The notes below the pieces were generated by a model, which was given only the letters and a program-made list of their open reading frames with translations, searched no databases and had not been told where the DNA came from. 64,000 nucleotides of DNA, taken from positions 62,001 to 126,000 of the forward strand of contig JAQXTL010000007.1 in NCBI GenBank assembly GCA_029219465.1. The letters run 5' to 3'. Positions 18,891 to 30,055 of this stretch are shown piece after piece. The stretch comes from Methanobacteriaceae archaeon (GTDB lineage: Archaea; Methanobacteriota; Methanobacteria; Methanobacteriales; Methanobacteriaceae). Position numbers and translations under genes: made by a program. The number at the start of each line of letters is the position of its first letter. Position 1 is the stretch's first letter.

Positions 18891-21800
18891 TTTACAATAC
18901 TTATTGTATTTTTAACTGTTTCTCTACCATAAGTAGTAGTTATGGAATATTTAGTAATTTTAGTCTTTTTAGCTATCTTTAAAGTAGCAACACCATATTT
19001 GTTGGTTTTAACCTTGTAGGTTTTACCTCTAAATTTAAATGTGACTATTTTATATTTTAAAATATTACCTTTACTATCCACTATTTTTGCTGTGAATTTA
19101 CCTGTTTTTCCTTTTTTAATGGCCATATCTTTAGTTATAACATTATGTTTTACAGTTATTTTATTAGATACTTTGAATCCATTATAAGTGGCAGTTATTG
19201 TATATTTTCCAGCTTTTAAGGATGAAATTTTTAATGAAACATATCCATGTGAATCAGTGTATTTATAATAGGTCTTACCATTCAATTTAATAGTAACTTT
19301 AAGGTTTTTCTTAATTTTTCCATTATCATCTACTACTTTAACCTTATAATAGCTTACTACACTGAAATATTTGGTTATGTCTTTATTTCCAGTCATTCTT
19401 GAGACAACCTTAATGTTTTGGATTGATTTACCTCCAGTTTCAGGATTAATAACTGTTATTGAATAAGATCCTGGGCTCAACTCAATATTATAGTTAAGAA
19501 CACCTTCATCATCAGTGCCCAAATATTCAGTTATACCATTAACAATGATTTCTACATTGCAATTTGATAACCGTTTACCATAATTATCCAAAAGAATTAC
19601 CTTATAATTGGAATTATAAGCATATACTTCATTTGCAAGTGTTGTAATAGAAGATTTGAGTGTAATTTTTTTAGTTAAATTGTATCCTTCATTATTTATA
19701 ACATCATTAAATCCAATCTCAATATTATAACTACCAAATGCTAATTTAAGAGATACTTTTGCAATTCCATTACTATCTGTGCTAACGACATAAACTTTAT
19801 CATTAATCTTAAATTTGATTTCCTTATTTGCCACAGGGTTTGAATCATCATCAATCAAACGAATTGAATAATAAAAAGTCCCATTATGACATGAAACCAT
19901 ATCATTTGCAACTATTGAAACCTGTTTTGAATGAATAGTTATGTTTGAAGAAGAACCAGTATATTTATCACTGTTAAATGAAACTTTAATTAATTTGACA
20001 CCACTATTTTTAAAGATATAATTCAATTTTGAAATTCCATTTATAATATCAACAGTGTATTCATTTCCTTCAATGTTAAAAATGACTTGGCCTGAATTAA
20101 CTGGATTTCCATACTGATTTAAAACTGTCGCAATTATTTCAACTGGATTACACTCATCATTAATGGTTAAAGTGACAGTAGAATTAATTTTATTTAAAAC
20201 TGTAAACGCTTTAATACATGCAACCTGTGATTTATAAGAATGATTATGATATGTCCAAGTTAAATTAAATAAATCATTCCAGTTTTCACCATCATAGCTA
20301 ATATATGAAATATTTTCCCCATAAAACAGATTATTAAGTGAAATTATTTCAGATATCGGAACACCTGCATTGCCTTCAACAGTTATTTTAAATACAACTT
20401 CAAAATCATCTCCAATTTTAAGAGGTATAAATTGATTTAATTCAATTGTTGAGTAACTTGCAACTGCATTACCAGACTGAATTAATTTAAGTTCATCATT
20501 TACATAAATATATAAATCCCAAGTTGTATCTTTTTGGAAATATGTTGAAACTGCAGTTAAATATTCATCATCGGTTGCCGTGAATTTATTTTTATACCAG
20601 ACAGAACTAGATGAATTCAATAAGTAATCAGTTTGACCCGGAATATCATATTGATAATTTTTATCATATTTAATTGAATCTGCTAAGACGAATGTATAAG
20701 TAGAAGATGGATTGTTAAGGGGTGCTAAACGTACATCATAATATGAAACATAATAATATCCATTTTCACCACCAGAAGTCCCCCAACTATTTTTGATTAT
20801 CCAAGCACCATCACCCGGAGCGATTTTCTTAAAATTAGTTTTAGAATAATTATTATCCCATCCAACAATAACTACTGCATGGTTAGCACTAGAAGTATGG
20901 TCATAATTATAATAATTTTTTCCATTTGCATAACTATTTTTATCCCAATAAATACTGGTTGAAACAGCCCCCTGTTCAATAATAGCTCTTTTTATTTCAT
21001 TATTATCCGTGTAACTAGTTCTTTTCAAGAATAATATATTTTGAACATGTATAAAACTATTAAGTACTGGAGATAATGCTGATGAACCATAGTAACTGTC
21101 ATCACTTTCATTTACCGGACCTAACCAAGAAGTAAGATATCCTATACCCATTGCAATGTATCCTCCATCATTCGGAGTAATGTCCCATCCATACTCTGAG
21201 TATAATGACATTAAATTTTTCATGTTTTCTTCAGAAAGATCATATGCATTGCCTGTTGCCTTTAATATACAGGATTCCAAACTAGCCAATGCTGCAAATG
21301 ACCAGCAGTTTCCACCGTTTCCCTGATTTTTTACTGAAGTTACTTGGTTTAGAGTTCTTAAATCATAACTACTTGGAAGATCACCATCATATGATTGATT
21401 ATAATAAATTAAAATATAATCTCCATTACCAATTGTTAAATTAGGTAATATAGTTTCATAAATATCATTATTAATGCTAGCAGAATTATTTAAAAATGAA
21501 ATATTTAAAATTACATAAGTTTCATTTGATATTATATAAACTCCTCCACCAACATTTAAAGCACTATTATTGATGAATTTATTTGAGGATACTGTAAGTA
21601 AATCAGGAGAATCAACAAATATTGCTCCACCATCTGAAGCAACATTATTTTCAAATGTGGAATTTACAATCGTATAATCTCCGTAAACAGAGTATATTGA
21701 TCCACCACGATATTTTGCTTTATTGTCACGAGCATCAATATTAGTTAAATTCAAATTTGTATTAAGTGCAGTTATTGCACCGCCGAAAGTAGCTGAAGAA

Positions 21801-22534
21801 TTTGAGAAACTTACATAATTGGCAATAATTTCAGAATCTCTACCATATATTACTCCACCAGCATCGTTTTTTGCTTGATTATTGGTGAAATTAGTGTTTG
21901 AAATAGTTACTTTTGAATTTTTATCACAATAAATAACACCAGCATAATAATTAGCATAATTTCCACTGAAAACAGAATCTGCAATATTCAAATTAGAATT
22001 TGTTGCATAAATAACACCTGCATAATTTGTTGCATGAATATTTGTAAATGTACAGTTAGTTATATTTACAGAAGAATTTGAAGAAGATAAAAATCCACCA
22101 ATTGAAGCATATGAGTCCTTAAAGATTGAATTTATTAAAGTGATGCTACCACCATTTGTTATTCTTGAATTCATGAAAGTAACATTACAAATAACAAGTG
22201 AACCATCAACATCAATATTCATATTTTTAATTATAGTGTTTTCACTGCTTTTACCAATTATAGTTATATTATTAACCTCAATAGAATATCCTGAATAAAT
22301 ACCTTCATTTAAATAAATTACAGAATCATCATGAACATTATTTCTTAAAGTTTTATAAGGAGAATTTAATGATCCATTACCTGAAACATCAACATTAGCA
22401 TCGAAATAATAAGAATCAGATAAAATATTATCATTTAATTCAAAATCTGTTTGATTATTGCTTGCATATGCTGTTGGAATAACAACGAGCAATGCAATCA
22501 GACATATGATGATAACCTTTTTAATATTATACAA
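18887..22534 (-). CDS. Secreted adhesin-like protein with papain-type (C1) protease domain
   Basis: About 1215 residues. After a signal peptide (IIICLIALLVVIPTAYA) come parallel beta-helix repeats of the NNTF-x-NNxA style to about residue 370. Next is a C1A-type protease domain with NQGNGGNCWSF (catalytic Cys at about 410), ANHAVVIVGW (His) and IIKNSWG (Asn), then several Ig-like or carboxypeptidase-regulatory-like beta repeats ending in basic KTYKVKTNKYG motifs. All three catalytic residues are present. TTG at 22534 is the preferred start because GGAGG lies eight bases upstream; a GTG at 22567 is in frame but precedes the RBS. It is likely displayed on the pseudomurein wall. Substrate unknown; gut proteins or neighbouring cells are plausible targets. 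Confidence 0.85.
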   Translation of the reverse strand: MYNIKKVIIICLIALLVVIPTAYASNNQTDFELNDNILSDSYYFDANVDVSGNGSLNSPYKTLRNNVHDDSVIYLNEGIYSGYSIEVNNITIIGKSSENTIIKNMNIDVDGSLVICNVTFMNSRITNGGSITLINSIFKDSYASIGGFLSSSNSSVNITNCTFTNIHATNYAGVIYATNSNLNIADSVFSGNYANYYAGVIYCDKNSKVTISNTNFTNNQAKNDAGGVIYGRDSEIIANYVSFSNSSATFGGAITALNTNLNLTNIDARDNKAKYRGGSIYSVYGDYTIVNSTFENNVASDGGAIFVDSPDLLTVSSNKFINNSALNVGGGVYIISNETYVILNISFLNNSASINNDIYETILPNLTIGNGDYILIYYNQSYDGDLPSSYDLRTLNQVTSVKNQGNGGNCWSFAALASLESCILKATGNAYDLSEENMKNLMSLYSEYGWDITPNDGGYIAMGIGYLTSWLGPVNESDDSYYGSSALSPVLNSFIHVQNILFLKRTSYTDNNEIKRAIIEQGAVSTSIYWDKNSYANGKNYYNYDHTSSANHAVVIVGWDNNYSKTNFKKIAPGDGAWIIKNSWGTSGGENGYYYVSYYDVRLAPLNNPSSTYTFVLADSIKYDKNYQYDIPGQTDYLLNSSSSVWYKNKFTATDDEYLTAVSTYFQKDTTWDLYIYVNDELKLIQSGNAVASYSTIELNQFIPLKIGDDFEVVFKITVEGNAGVPISEIISLNNLFYGENISYISYDGENWNDLFNLTWTYHNHSYKSQVACIKAFTVLNKINSTVTLTINDECNPVEIIATVLNQYGNPVNSGQVIFNIEGNEYTVDIINGISKLNYIFKNSGVKLIKVSFNSDKYTGSSSNITIHSKQVSIVANDMVSCHNGTFYYSIRLIDDDSNPVANKEIKFKINDKVYVVSTDSNGIAKVSLKLAFGSYNIEIGFNDVINNEGYNLTKKITLKSSITTLANEVYAYNSNYKVILLDNYGKRLSNCNVEIIVNGITEYLGTDDEGVLNYNIELSPGSYSITVINPETGGKSIQNIKVVSRMTGNKDITKYFSVVSYYKVKVVDDNGKIKKNLKVTIKLNGKTYYKYTDSHGYVSLKISSLKAGKYTITATYNGFKVSNKITVKHNVITKDMAIKKGKTGKFTAKIVDSKGNILKYKIVTFKFRGKTYKVKTNKYGVATLKIAKKTKITKYSITTTYGRETVKNTISIVK

Positions 22535-22674
22535 CAAAAATTCCTCCTTTTTAAACAAGATAATCACAAAACTAATGAAAATTATCTAGTATAATAATAT
22601 TTAAGGAAATTATAGTATAAATAATCTATTTAATTTTAAAAAAAATAAGATAAAAATTAAAAAAAAAGAAAAAA

Positions 22675-23655
22675 TTAATTAATGAAATTGATTTGTTCTT
22701 CATTAATTAAAGGATAATTTATCAAATTATCTGAGTCTAAATCTTCATTATTTAGACTTACAGCAGTTATTTGAGCATTTTTATATGTTCTGTAATACAA
22801 TCTCGCTTCATCCGTATTGTAACATGATGAATAAACTGTATATTCATATAAATCAGGATCATCTATAAATGTACATCCGTTTTGCTGTTCAATAGAGCCC
22901 AAAATATGGAAAAATTGACCAACACTGCTTGCTTCATCACTATCAGAATAGGAATTAGCACGTGTAAATGCTGCTTTTGCAAATCTTGAAGAAGAAGATA
23001 AGTCCCCAGGAAGTCCTATTGCACCCATACCTCTTGAATATTCATCTAAATCAAAATCTTTGGAAAATGTGTTTTCAGGATTTTTAATAGATAAACTTCT
23101 AAAATTATTTAATGAAAATAACTGTTTATCAAAAGGAGGATTATTTGTCAAAACACCGACAGGATTGTCATAAATTTTTAATCCTTCTTCCAATGGTTCA
23201 ACTACAATGCATTTCCCACTTGGATCAGACAACATCCAATGAAGAGTAGCTAAAGGCAATTCTTCTGCAAAATTAATATTCACAAGATTAATTTTCTTAA
23301 ATAGTCCAATTGCTTCATCAAGGTTGCTTGCACAGCCAAGTATATATGGAATCAATTCAAATGGTGCAACATTTAACATGTCATCATTTATTTCTTTATA
23401 TACTGCATTTCCTGGAAAGTTTAGTCCAGCTATTGACAATCCTTTTTCATTGCATGCATCATAATATAATGGATATCCATCAATACCTGCTGCAATTCCA
23501 ATTATTGCATAATGTGATTTAATATCATCAATTTTTCTAAATTTAAATTCATAGTTTCTTGGAGTAATTGTTACTCTTTCATTATATGAAATTTCATAAT
23601 CAAAGTTACGACCAAAATAATTCTTATCTGTAATATAATTACTTGCAGTACACAT
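22675..23655 (-). CDS. bsh: Choloylglycine (bile salt) hydrolase
   Basis: A 326-residue Ntn-hydrolase. The nucleophile is Cys2, exposed after Met removal (MCTASNY). GRNFDYE carries the conserved Arg and Asp, LNFPGNA and TNNPPF carry the Asn residues, and SSSRFAKA the late Arg. The enzyme cleaves the glycine or taurine amide of conjugated bile salts, although penicillin V acylases share the fold. No signal peptide is present, so it acts in the cytoplasm. The gene starts only nine bases after nadV and probably shares its transcript. The family is mainly bacterial, so horizontal acquisition in a gut archaeon is the usual explanation. Confidence 0.9.
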   Translation of the reverse strand: MCTASNYITDKNYFGRNFDYEISYNERVTITPRNYEFKFRKIDDIKSHYAIIGIAAGIDGYPLYYDACNEKGLSIAGLNFPGNAVYKEINDDMLNVAPFELIPYILGCASNLDEAIGLFKKINLVNINFAEELPLATLHWMLSDPSGKCIVVEPLEEGLKIYDNPVGVLTNNPPFDKQLFSLNNFRSLSIKNPENTFSKDFDLDEYSRGMGAIGLPGDLSSSSRFAKAAFTRANSYSDSDEASSVGQFFHILGSIEQQNGCTFIDDPDLYEYTVYSSCYNTDEARLYYRTYKNAQITAVSLNNEDLDSDNLINYPLINEEQINFIN

Positions 23656-23664
23656 AATACCACC

Positions 23665-25074
23665 TTATATAAAATTTGAATATTTTAACGCTCTTGATTT
23701 GATATCACCGAAAGTGTCTTCGATTAACAATTCACCATTTTTAAATACAGTTTGAAGACAATCTTCACCACATGCATCGATTGGTATTGTTTTAAAAAAA
23801 TTATTTTCATTAATTAATTTAAATCTACCTGTTTTGGATTTTTTACTGGAATCCAATGGATTTTTATAGATATCAATCCACTTACCATTACGTAATTGTG
23901 CAGAACATTTAAATGCATTTCTCTGTGTATCACGATTTACAGAGGTGTGAAGGCCTCCACCCATACCAAAGATAATATTTTCAGCTGCCCATCCATTAGA
24001 TTTCATTGCAAATAAGATATCTCTGATTTTATGATAGTTTAAACCGTCACCCCATAAAAGGCCAATATTTGAGTCAAATACCTTATATCCCTTATCTGTC
24101 AGATAAGATCCAAAACCTTTCTCAAGGATATTCAAACAATCAATTGTTGTTGCTACGGGTTCACCACTATCAGGTCTAAATACAACTTTATTTCCTTCAA
24201 TAGCTAAAAAATCTGTAATTGCGTTATTTAATCTAGAATTTGATTTTCCAGCTTCGGTTAAAAAGTTTTTATAGTTATATGAGTCTATAACCATAGACAA
24301 TATTCCATTTTTAGCATTATCAATAACATTCAAAATTTGGTCAAATTCACCTTCAGGACCTAATGATGTCATCACACTGTGTTCAGTTGCCTGAACTGAA
24401 AAACCATATAGATTTGAATCGTTGTAATAATTTTCAGGAATGGTCAATGAAGGAATAGTGTCTGTTCCAGAAAAGCTAAGCAAATGCGCTGATCCAGATA
24501 GCATTGAAGATTCAGTTGAACTAGCTCCACGATATCCAAAGTCATGTAACATGAAATCCAAATTATCCTTTGAAGAACCAGTGACTTCAAGGTAAAATTT
24601 TGATAATTTCCTTACCTCAGCAGATAATGTTGCAACAGTTGAAGGGTACCAAACTTGTAAAAGTAGAGATTCAAGATAATTTACCAACCAGAAAGATTTT
24701 TTATCAGTGTTTTCAACAGTCATTAAGACATTGTTAACATTTACAGGTGTTCCTTCCGGTACTGATTTTATTTCTATTGGAAGATATCCATCATATTCAT
24801 CTAAAATATAATACCAACCCTTTTTGTTGAATATATCTTCACCAATATGATTAGAAATAAGTTTATCGGCTTCTTCAATTTTTTGCTGATTTACGACTTG
24901 ACCTTCCAAATATTTTTTTATGATATATTGCAGGCCGTAAAAAATAGTTTTATTAAATTCAGCACCTAATCTGCTTTCAAGGTATGAATAGATTTTTTCT
25001 GTCCCTTTTGGGTAAAAATAATGATGAGTTACTTTATAACTGTCTGTTAATAAACATATGTTGTTTTCAATCAT
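23665..25074 (-). CDS. nadV: Nicotinamide phosphoribosyltransferase
   Basis: A 469-residue NAMPT/NAPRT-family enzyme. LLTDSYKVTHHYFYPKGT matches the NAMPT N-terminus; GYRGASSTES, SVMTSLGPEGE and FGMGGGLHTSVNRDT are conserved PRPP- and substrate-binding blocks. It joins nicotinamide to PRPP to make NMN for NAD salvage. It heads a two-gene unit with bsh. A motif TTAGTAACTTG upstream of the start recalls one arm of the inverted repeat before rubrerythrin 1. NAMPT-type salvage is unusual in methanogens and may have been acquired together with bsh. Nicotinate specificity cannot be fully excluded. Confidence 0.85.
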   Translation of the reverse strand: MIENNICLLTDSYKVTHHYFYPKGTEKIYSYLESRLGAEFNKTIFYGLQYIIKKYLEGQVVNQQKIEEADKLISNHIGEDIFNKKGWYYILDEYDGYLPIEIKSVPEGTPVNVNNVLMTVENTDKKSFWLVNYLESLLLQVWYPSTVATLSAEVRKLSKFYLEVTGSSKDNLDFMLHDFGYRGASSTESSMLSGSAHLLSFSGTDTIPSLTIPENYYNDSNLYGFSVQATEHSVMTSLGPEGEFDQILNVIDNAKNGILSMVIDSYNYKNFLTEAGKSNSRLNNAITDFLAIEGNKVVFRPDSGEPVATTIDCLNILEKGFGSYLTDKGYKVFDSNIGLLWGDGLNYHKIRDILFAMKSNGWAAENIIFGMGGGLHTSVNRDTQRNAFKCSAQLRNGKWIDIYKNPLDSSKKSKTGRFKLINENNFFKTIPIDACGEDCLQTVFKNGELLIEDTFGDIKSRALKYSNFI

Positions 25075-25125
25075 AATATCAAGTCAATAACTAACAAGTT
25101 ACTAAATTGTTATTATAAAAAGGTT

Positions 25126-25142
25126 GGAGTTGTAAAAACTCC
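25126..25142 (-). terminator. Terminator of rubrerythrin 1
   Basis: GGAGTT-N5-AACTCC forms a 6-bp stem. On the minus strand it is followed by AACCTTTTTAT, right after the rubrerythrin stop. Confidence 0.55.
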
Positions 25143-25152
25143 GGTTTTTAAT

Positions 25153-25698
25153 TTAGATATAACTAGTATCTTGTTTTCTGAAATGTGCTTGTGGGTGATC
25201 ACATAATGGACATACTTCAGGAGCATCGGTTCCATAATGGATGTAACCACAGTTGTTACATTTCCATGCGATTTCTTCATCTTTTTTAAATACTTTACCT
25301 GCTTTGATTTTGTCAGCTACAGCATTGTATCTATCTTCATGAGCTTTTTCAGTAGCAGCTGCTGCATCAAATAATTCTGCAATATCATCTAAACCTTCTT
25401 CACGTGCGGTTGCAGCGAATTCTTTGTACATTGAAGTCCATTCTTCATGTTCTCCAGCTGCTGCATCTGCGAGATTGGTTTCAGTATCAGGTACTTTACC
25501 ACCGTTTAAAAGTTTAAACCAGATTTTTGCATGTTCTTTTTCGTTGTCAGATGATTCTTGGAAAATATCTTTAATTTCAACATAACCATCTTTTTTAGCT
25601 TGGGATGCGTAAAATTCGTATTTTACACGTGCTTGAGATTCACCAGCGAGTGCTGCTTTTAAGTTTTCTTCAGTTTTGGTTCCTTTTAAATCTACCAT
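25153..25698 (-). CDS. rbr: Rubrerythrin 1
   Basis: A 181-residue protein with a ferritin-like di-iron domain (EENLKAALAGESQARVKYEFYA, EKEHAKIW, EKAHEDRY supply the Glu/His ligands) and a C-terminal rubredoxin domain (WKCNNCGYIHYG and CPLCDHPQAHF). It reduces hydrogen peroxide with electrons from the rubredoxin centre, protecting a strict anaerobe. A strong GGAGG RBS lies upstream, and a TTAGTAA-N5-TTACTAA repeat lies near the promoter. A paralog follows upstream at 25795-26340, about 100 bp away, with its own leader, so this is a tandem duplication with separate promoters. Confidence 0.95.
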   Translation of the reverse strand: MVDLKGTKTEENLKAALAGESQARVKYEFYASQAKKDGYVEIKDIFQESSDNEKEHAKIWFKLLNGGKVPDTETNLADAAAGEHEEWTSMYKEFAATAREEGLDDIAELFDAAAATEKAHEDRYNAVADKIKAGKVFKKDEEIAWKCNNCGYIHYGTDAPEVCPLCDHPQAHFRKQDTSYI

Positions 25699-25742
25699 AA
25701 TTTTTCCTCCTTAAAATAAGATATAAAAATAGAAAATGAATT

Positions 25743-25761
25743 TTAGTAATCAAGTTACTAA
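25743..25761. promoter_or_regulatory. Inverted repeat upstream of rubrerythrin 1
   Basis: TTAGTAA-N5-TTACTAA is a perfect 7-bp inverted repeat, 45-63 bp before the rubrerythrin 1 ATG, just upstream of a TATA-like TTTTTATATC. This is a typical place for an operator. A half-site occurs upstream of nadV near 25095-25105. Confidence 0.5.
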
Positions 25762-25794
25762 CTTAAAATTAAAAAAAATAAAAAAGTAGAAAAA

Positions 25795-26340
25795 CTATTT
25801 AAAGTTAGTAGCTCTTTCTTCAAAGTGTGCTTTTGGAAGTCCGCAAACAGGACATTTTTCAGGTGCATTAGGACCTGAGAAAATAAATCCACAGTTTTCA
25901 CATTTCCATTCAATATCTTCTGCTTTGTTAAATACAGTTTCGTTTTCAACATTAGCGAGTAAAGTTCTGTATCTTTCTTCGTGTTCTTTTTCAATTGCAC
26001 CTACTTTTTCAAATAAGAATGCAATCATTGGGAAACCTTCTTCTTTAGCGGTTTCAGCGAATTCTTTGTACATTGAAGTCCATTCTTCGTTTTCACCATC
26101 AGCTGCACCGTTGAGGTTTGCAATAGTGTCAGGAATAACTTCATCATTTAAGAGTTTATACCAAATTTTAGCGTGTTCTCTTTCGTTTTTGGAAGTTTCC
26201 ATGAAAATATCATGGATTTGAACATAGCCTTCTTCTTTAGCTTTAGCTGCGAAGTATTGATATTTAGTGTGTGCTTGAGATTCACCAGCAAATGCTGCTT
26301 TTAAATTTTCTTCAGTTTTAGTACCTTTTAAATCAGACAT
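25795..26340 (-). CDS. rbr: Rubrerythrin 2
   Basis: About 181 residues with the same architecture as its neighbour: a ferritin-like di-iron domain ([37 protein letters not shown]) followed by a rubredoxin domain ([23 protein letters not shown]). ATG 26340 ([12 protein letters not shown]) is chosen because GGAGATG precedes it and it aligns with the start of the paralog. The longer frame to 26376 adds hydrophobic residues with no family match. Its role is peroxide reduction. Confidence 0.94.
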   Translation of the reverse strand: MSDLKGTKTEENLKAAFAGESQAHTKYQYFAAKAKEEGYVQIHDIFMETSKNEREHAKIWYKLLNDEVIPDTIANLNGAADGENEEWTSMYKEFAETAKEEGFPMIAFLFEKVGAIEKEHEERYRTLLANVENETVFNKAEDIEWKCENCGFIFSGPNAPEKCPVCGLPKAHFEERATNFK

Positions 26341-26604
26341 AATATACATCTCCAATAATATAAAATATATTCTCATTAAATAAAAAGTTTTTCATAACCA
26401 CAATACAATAATTTTTCTATATATTAATAAAAAAAGCAATAATGTTAAATGAAAAATAAATAATTTGAATAAAATTAAATAAAAATAAATATTAATGAAT
26501 ATTTTTTAAAATAAACTCATTTTACAAAATACCATTAATAAAAAATATAATAAAATTAAGTTATGTCAAATATATTTTATACAGACATATAAAAAACATA
26601 CTTA

Positions 26605-27597
<993 letters not shown>

Positions 27598-27791
27598 TGT
27601 TCTTCAACATAATTACATTATATGAAATTTGATAAAGTTCAAAAAATTCTTCACTAATGGATTAAAAATTCACACACCATCAAAAAAATAATTTTTTAAT
27701 TCAAATTAAGTTTACAATAATTATCAATTCCACAATAAAATAATCTATTATTTAAATAATTTAAAGTTTATTAAAATTTAATCTGAAAAAT

Positions 27792-27810
27792 AGAACTGGA
27801 ATCAAGTTCT
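27792..27810 (-). terminator. Terminator of the DUF4013 gene
   Basis: AGAACT-N7-AGTTCT forms a 6-bp stem followed on the minus strand by ATTTTTC. The remaining intergenic stretch (27598-27865) is AT-rich and holds the hisG promoter; I see no gene in it. Confidence 0.4.
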
Positions 27811-27865
27811 TAGAATATAACTTTTGGATAAAAAAGTAAAAAATAGGAAAATAAAAGTTATTTTC

Positions 27866-28696
27866 CTAAGCTATATCAGAATATAATAATCCATATGCTC
27901 TTTGGGTAAAGAAAATCAAGTATGGAGTTATTACAACTGAAATAATTGAGATTTGTGGGATTTGATTGGTAAGATATCCTACAATTCCTTGAATAACTAC
28001 ACCAATTACAACAACTAAAATAATAAGAGCAAGTACTTTAGCCACTCCAATTCTTGGAATGTCTTTTGCTGCTTCAATAACATTAAGAGCATTGCCAAGA
28101 CTGCCTGTGTTTGCTAATCTTGCTTGACCCATTGTTTCAATAAATCCAAAGATTATAAACAAAATAAGTGCAACAATTGCAGTAATAGCAATAGAATTAA
28201 ATAAGGAAGCCCAAGCAGCATCAGATACAACAGGCATAGCAGTTGCAGTTGAGTTAGCAACAGCAGTTGCATTTATATTTGCAGTGTATTCTTCAATTAT
28301 TTGCATAAAACTACCCGGAACATTTGCAATAATTGCAACAATTCCAGTAATAATAGCAGGAATAATAAAGTATACAATATTAACAATTAATAGTTTAATA
28401 CCATTTATTCCATCATTTATCCAATCAAATGCAGGAGCGTTTTCATCAAAATCAATACCTGACTTCATGATTCCTAGTTGATAACCCATCATTACCAATG
28501 ATACAATGAATGAAGCAATGAATAAGATTATACCAAGAATTACAAGAGCAGTATTTTCATTACTAAATGCACAAGAAAATACCCCACCAACCATTAAAAT
28601 TGCAATTACAAATGTTAAAGCTATGTAAATTGCAAGTTTTTCTATATTTTGTGATGGAAAAATAAATGCCTCTTTAATAATATCCATAATTTCCAT
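27866..28696 (-). CDS. DUF4013-type membrane protein
   Basis: About 276 residues with five or six hydrophobic helices and the small-residue-rich pattern (SLGNALNVIEAAKDIPRIG) found in DUF4013 proteins common in Methanobrevibacter. The function of the family is unknown. ATG 28696 is preferred because GGTG precedes it; the listed GTG three codons earlier is part of that RBS. It stands alone on its transcript, between hisG and mch. Confidence 0.65.
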   Translation of the reverse strand: MEIMDIIKEAFIFPSQNIEKLAIYIALTFVIAILMVGGVFSCAFSNENTALVILGIILFIASFIVSLVMMGYQLGIMKSGIDFDENAPAFDWINDGINGIKLLIVNIVYFIIPAIITGIVAIIANVPGSFMQIIEEYTANINATAVANSTATAMPVVSDAAWASLFNSIAITAIVALILFIIFGFIETMGQARLANTGSLGNALNVIEAAKDIPRIGVAKVLALIILVVVIGVVIQGIVGYLTNQIPQISIISVVITPYLIFFTQRAYGLLYSDIA

Positions 28697-28834
28697 TATT
28701 AACACCTTTTTTAATTAATCAACACTCAAAGAGTAGTTAGTATTATTTTAAAAATGATATTATTTAAAATTAATTGAAAATTAGAATATAAATACTAAGA
28801 ATATAAAAAAAGAAAAGAAAAAAGATGAATAAAT

Positions 28835-29806
28835 TTATTCATCTAAACCGAAGGATTTTTTGAGTAAATCTACGTTTACATATCCTTCTTTGTAAATTTT
28901 ACCAGTAGTTAAGTCGTTAATTACAACTTCAGCAGGAGCGAACATTCCTTTGTCGATTTTGTAGAAGTCGAATTCAGCTTCTTTGAATACATCGAAGAAT
29001 GGTTTACCATATCCATCAGCTGCGGAAGATGGTAATTTAGCTGCAACATCAGCAATGTCATCGTTTTCATCAGATTCAACGTAGTAGTAGGTTCTTCCAC
29101 CGAATAATACTGCATCGTTGGTTTTACCCATAGCTTTAAGTCCATCTGGGTCAATAGGTGCAATAGGTGCAATACCTGCTGCGTGTTTTACTTTAGTTAC
29201 ATCGAATTTAATAGCTTCTAACATTTTGTAGGTTCCGTTTTCAACTACTCTACCAGAAATTTGAATAGATCCAACAAGAGAAGAAGTAGGAGCTACAAGT
29301 AAGTATACATTTTTAACATCAACGTTACATTCATCAGCAATGTATTGAGCAACATCTTCACCAGGTAATACGTCAGCTTCTAAAGTTAAAATAGCTAAGT
29401 CAGCTTCTTTGTCTTCGTAACCGATTTCTTCATAAGTTTCAGCTGGTTTTAATGCAATTGCTCTTGCAGGACCAGAACCAAGTGCAAAGAAATCTCCAAC
29501 AGATACAGACCAACCTGCTTTTTGAGAACCTAAGGTTGAAATGGAAGGTGAGTCAGTTTTAATTTTTACTGAAGGAAGAGCGAATTTTTCAGATAAATCT
29601 CCAGGAATGGAAATTCCAACATCTGCAAGTCCACCGAGACAAACTTTAGTATAAAGTTCACCCGCTTTAAAACTTCCATCTACATTTACACCACAATCTA
29701 AAACGGTAGCACCATTTTCTAAGGTTTCTACAGCGATGTTTAATGCATCTGCTTTTTCAATCATTACATCTACGGTCTTTTTTGCTTCTATGTTTACACT
29801 TACCAT
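28835..29806 (-). CDS. mch: Methenyltetrahydromethanopterin cyclohydrolase
   Basis: A 323-residue protein matching Mch throughout, for example VCLGGLADVGISIPG, KAGWSVSVGDFFALGSGPARA and HAAGIAPIAPIDPDG. It interconverts formyl- and methenyl-tetrahydromethanopterin in the hydrogenotrophic path from CO2 to methane, in the cytoplasm. It is transcribed alone and is divergent from the SDR gene. Its codon choice is more uniform than that of its neighbours, as expected for a highly expressed gene. Confidence 0.97.
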   Translation of the reverse strand: MVSVNIEAKKTVDVMIEKADALNIAVETLENGATVLDCGVNVDGSFKAGELYTKVCLGGLADVGISIPGDLSEKFALPSVKIKTDSPSISTLGSQKAGWSVSVGDFFALGSGPARAIALKPAETYEEIGYEDKEADLAILTLEADVLPGEDVAQYIADECNVDVKNVYLLVAPTSSLVGSIQISGRVVENGTYKMLEAIKFDVTKVKHAAGIAPIAPIDPDGLKAMGKTNDAVLFGGRTYYYVESDENDDIADVAAKLPSSAADGYGKPFFDVFKEAEFDFYKIDKGMFAPAEVVINDLTTGKIYKEGYVNVDLLKKSFGLDE

Positions 29807-30055
29807 AGTTTAACCTCTATTTAAAAAATATCAACTTAAATCATTTTAAGTTATCGTTTAGAATTTTATTGTTATTATTATTTATATTTGACTAAATGAT
29901 TTTAGCAAATGCACAATTATCCATTAACCACAGAATATTATTCAGACAAATAACCAAAAAATCGAACAACATCCAAATCGATTAATTAATATAATAGCCA
30001 ATTACATATACTTATGCAGTGTTTTGATACACTTTATTTTAAGGAGGAGATGTTC

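Noticed and set aside
30014-30055. SDR start at 30014
   Set aside because: The frame before 30050 lies ahead of the GGAGG RBS and adds unrelated residues.
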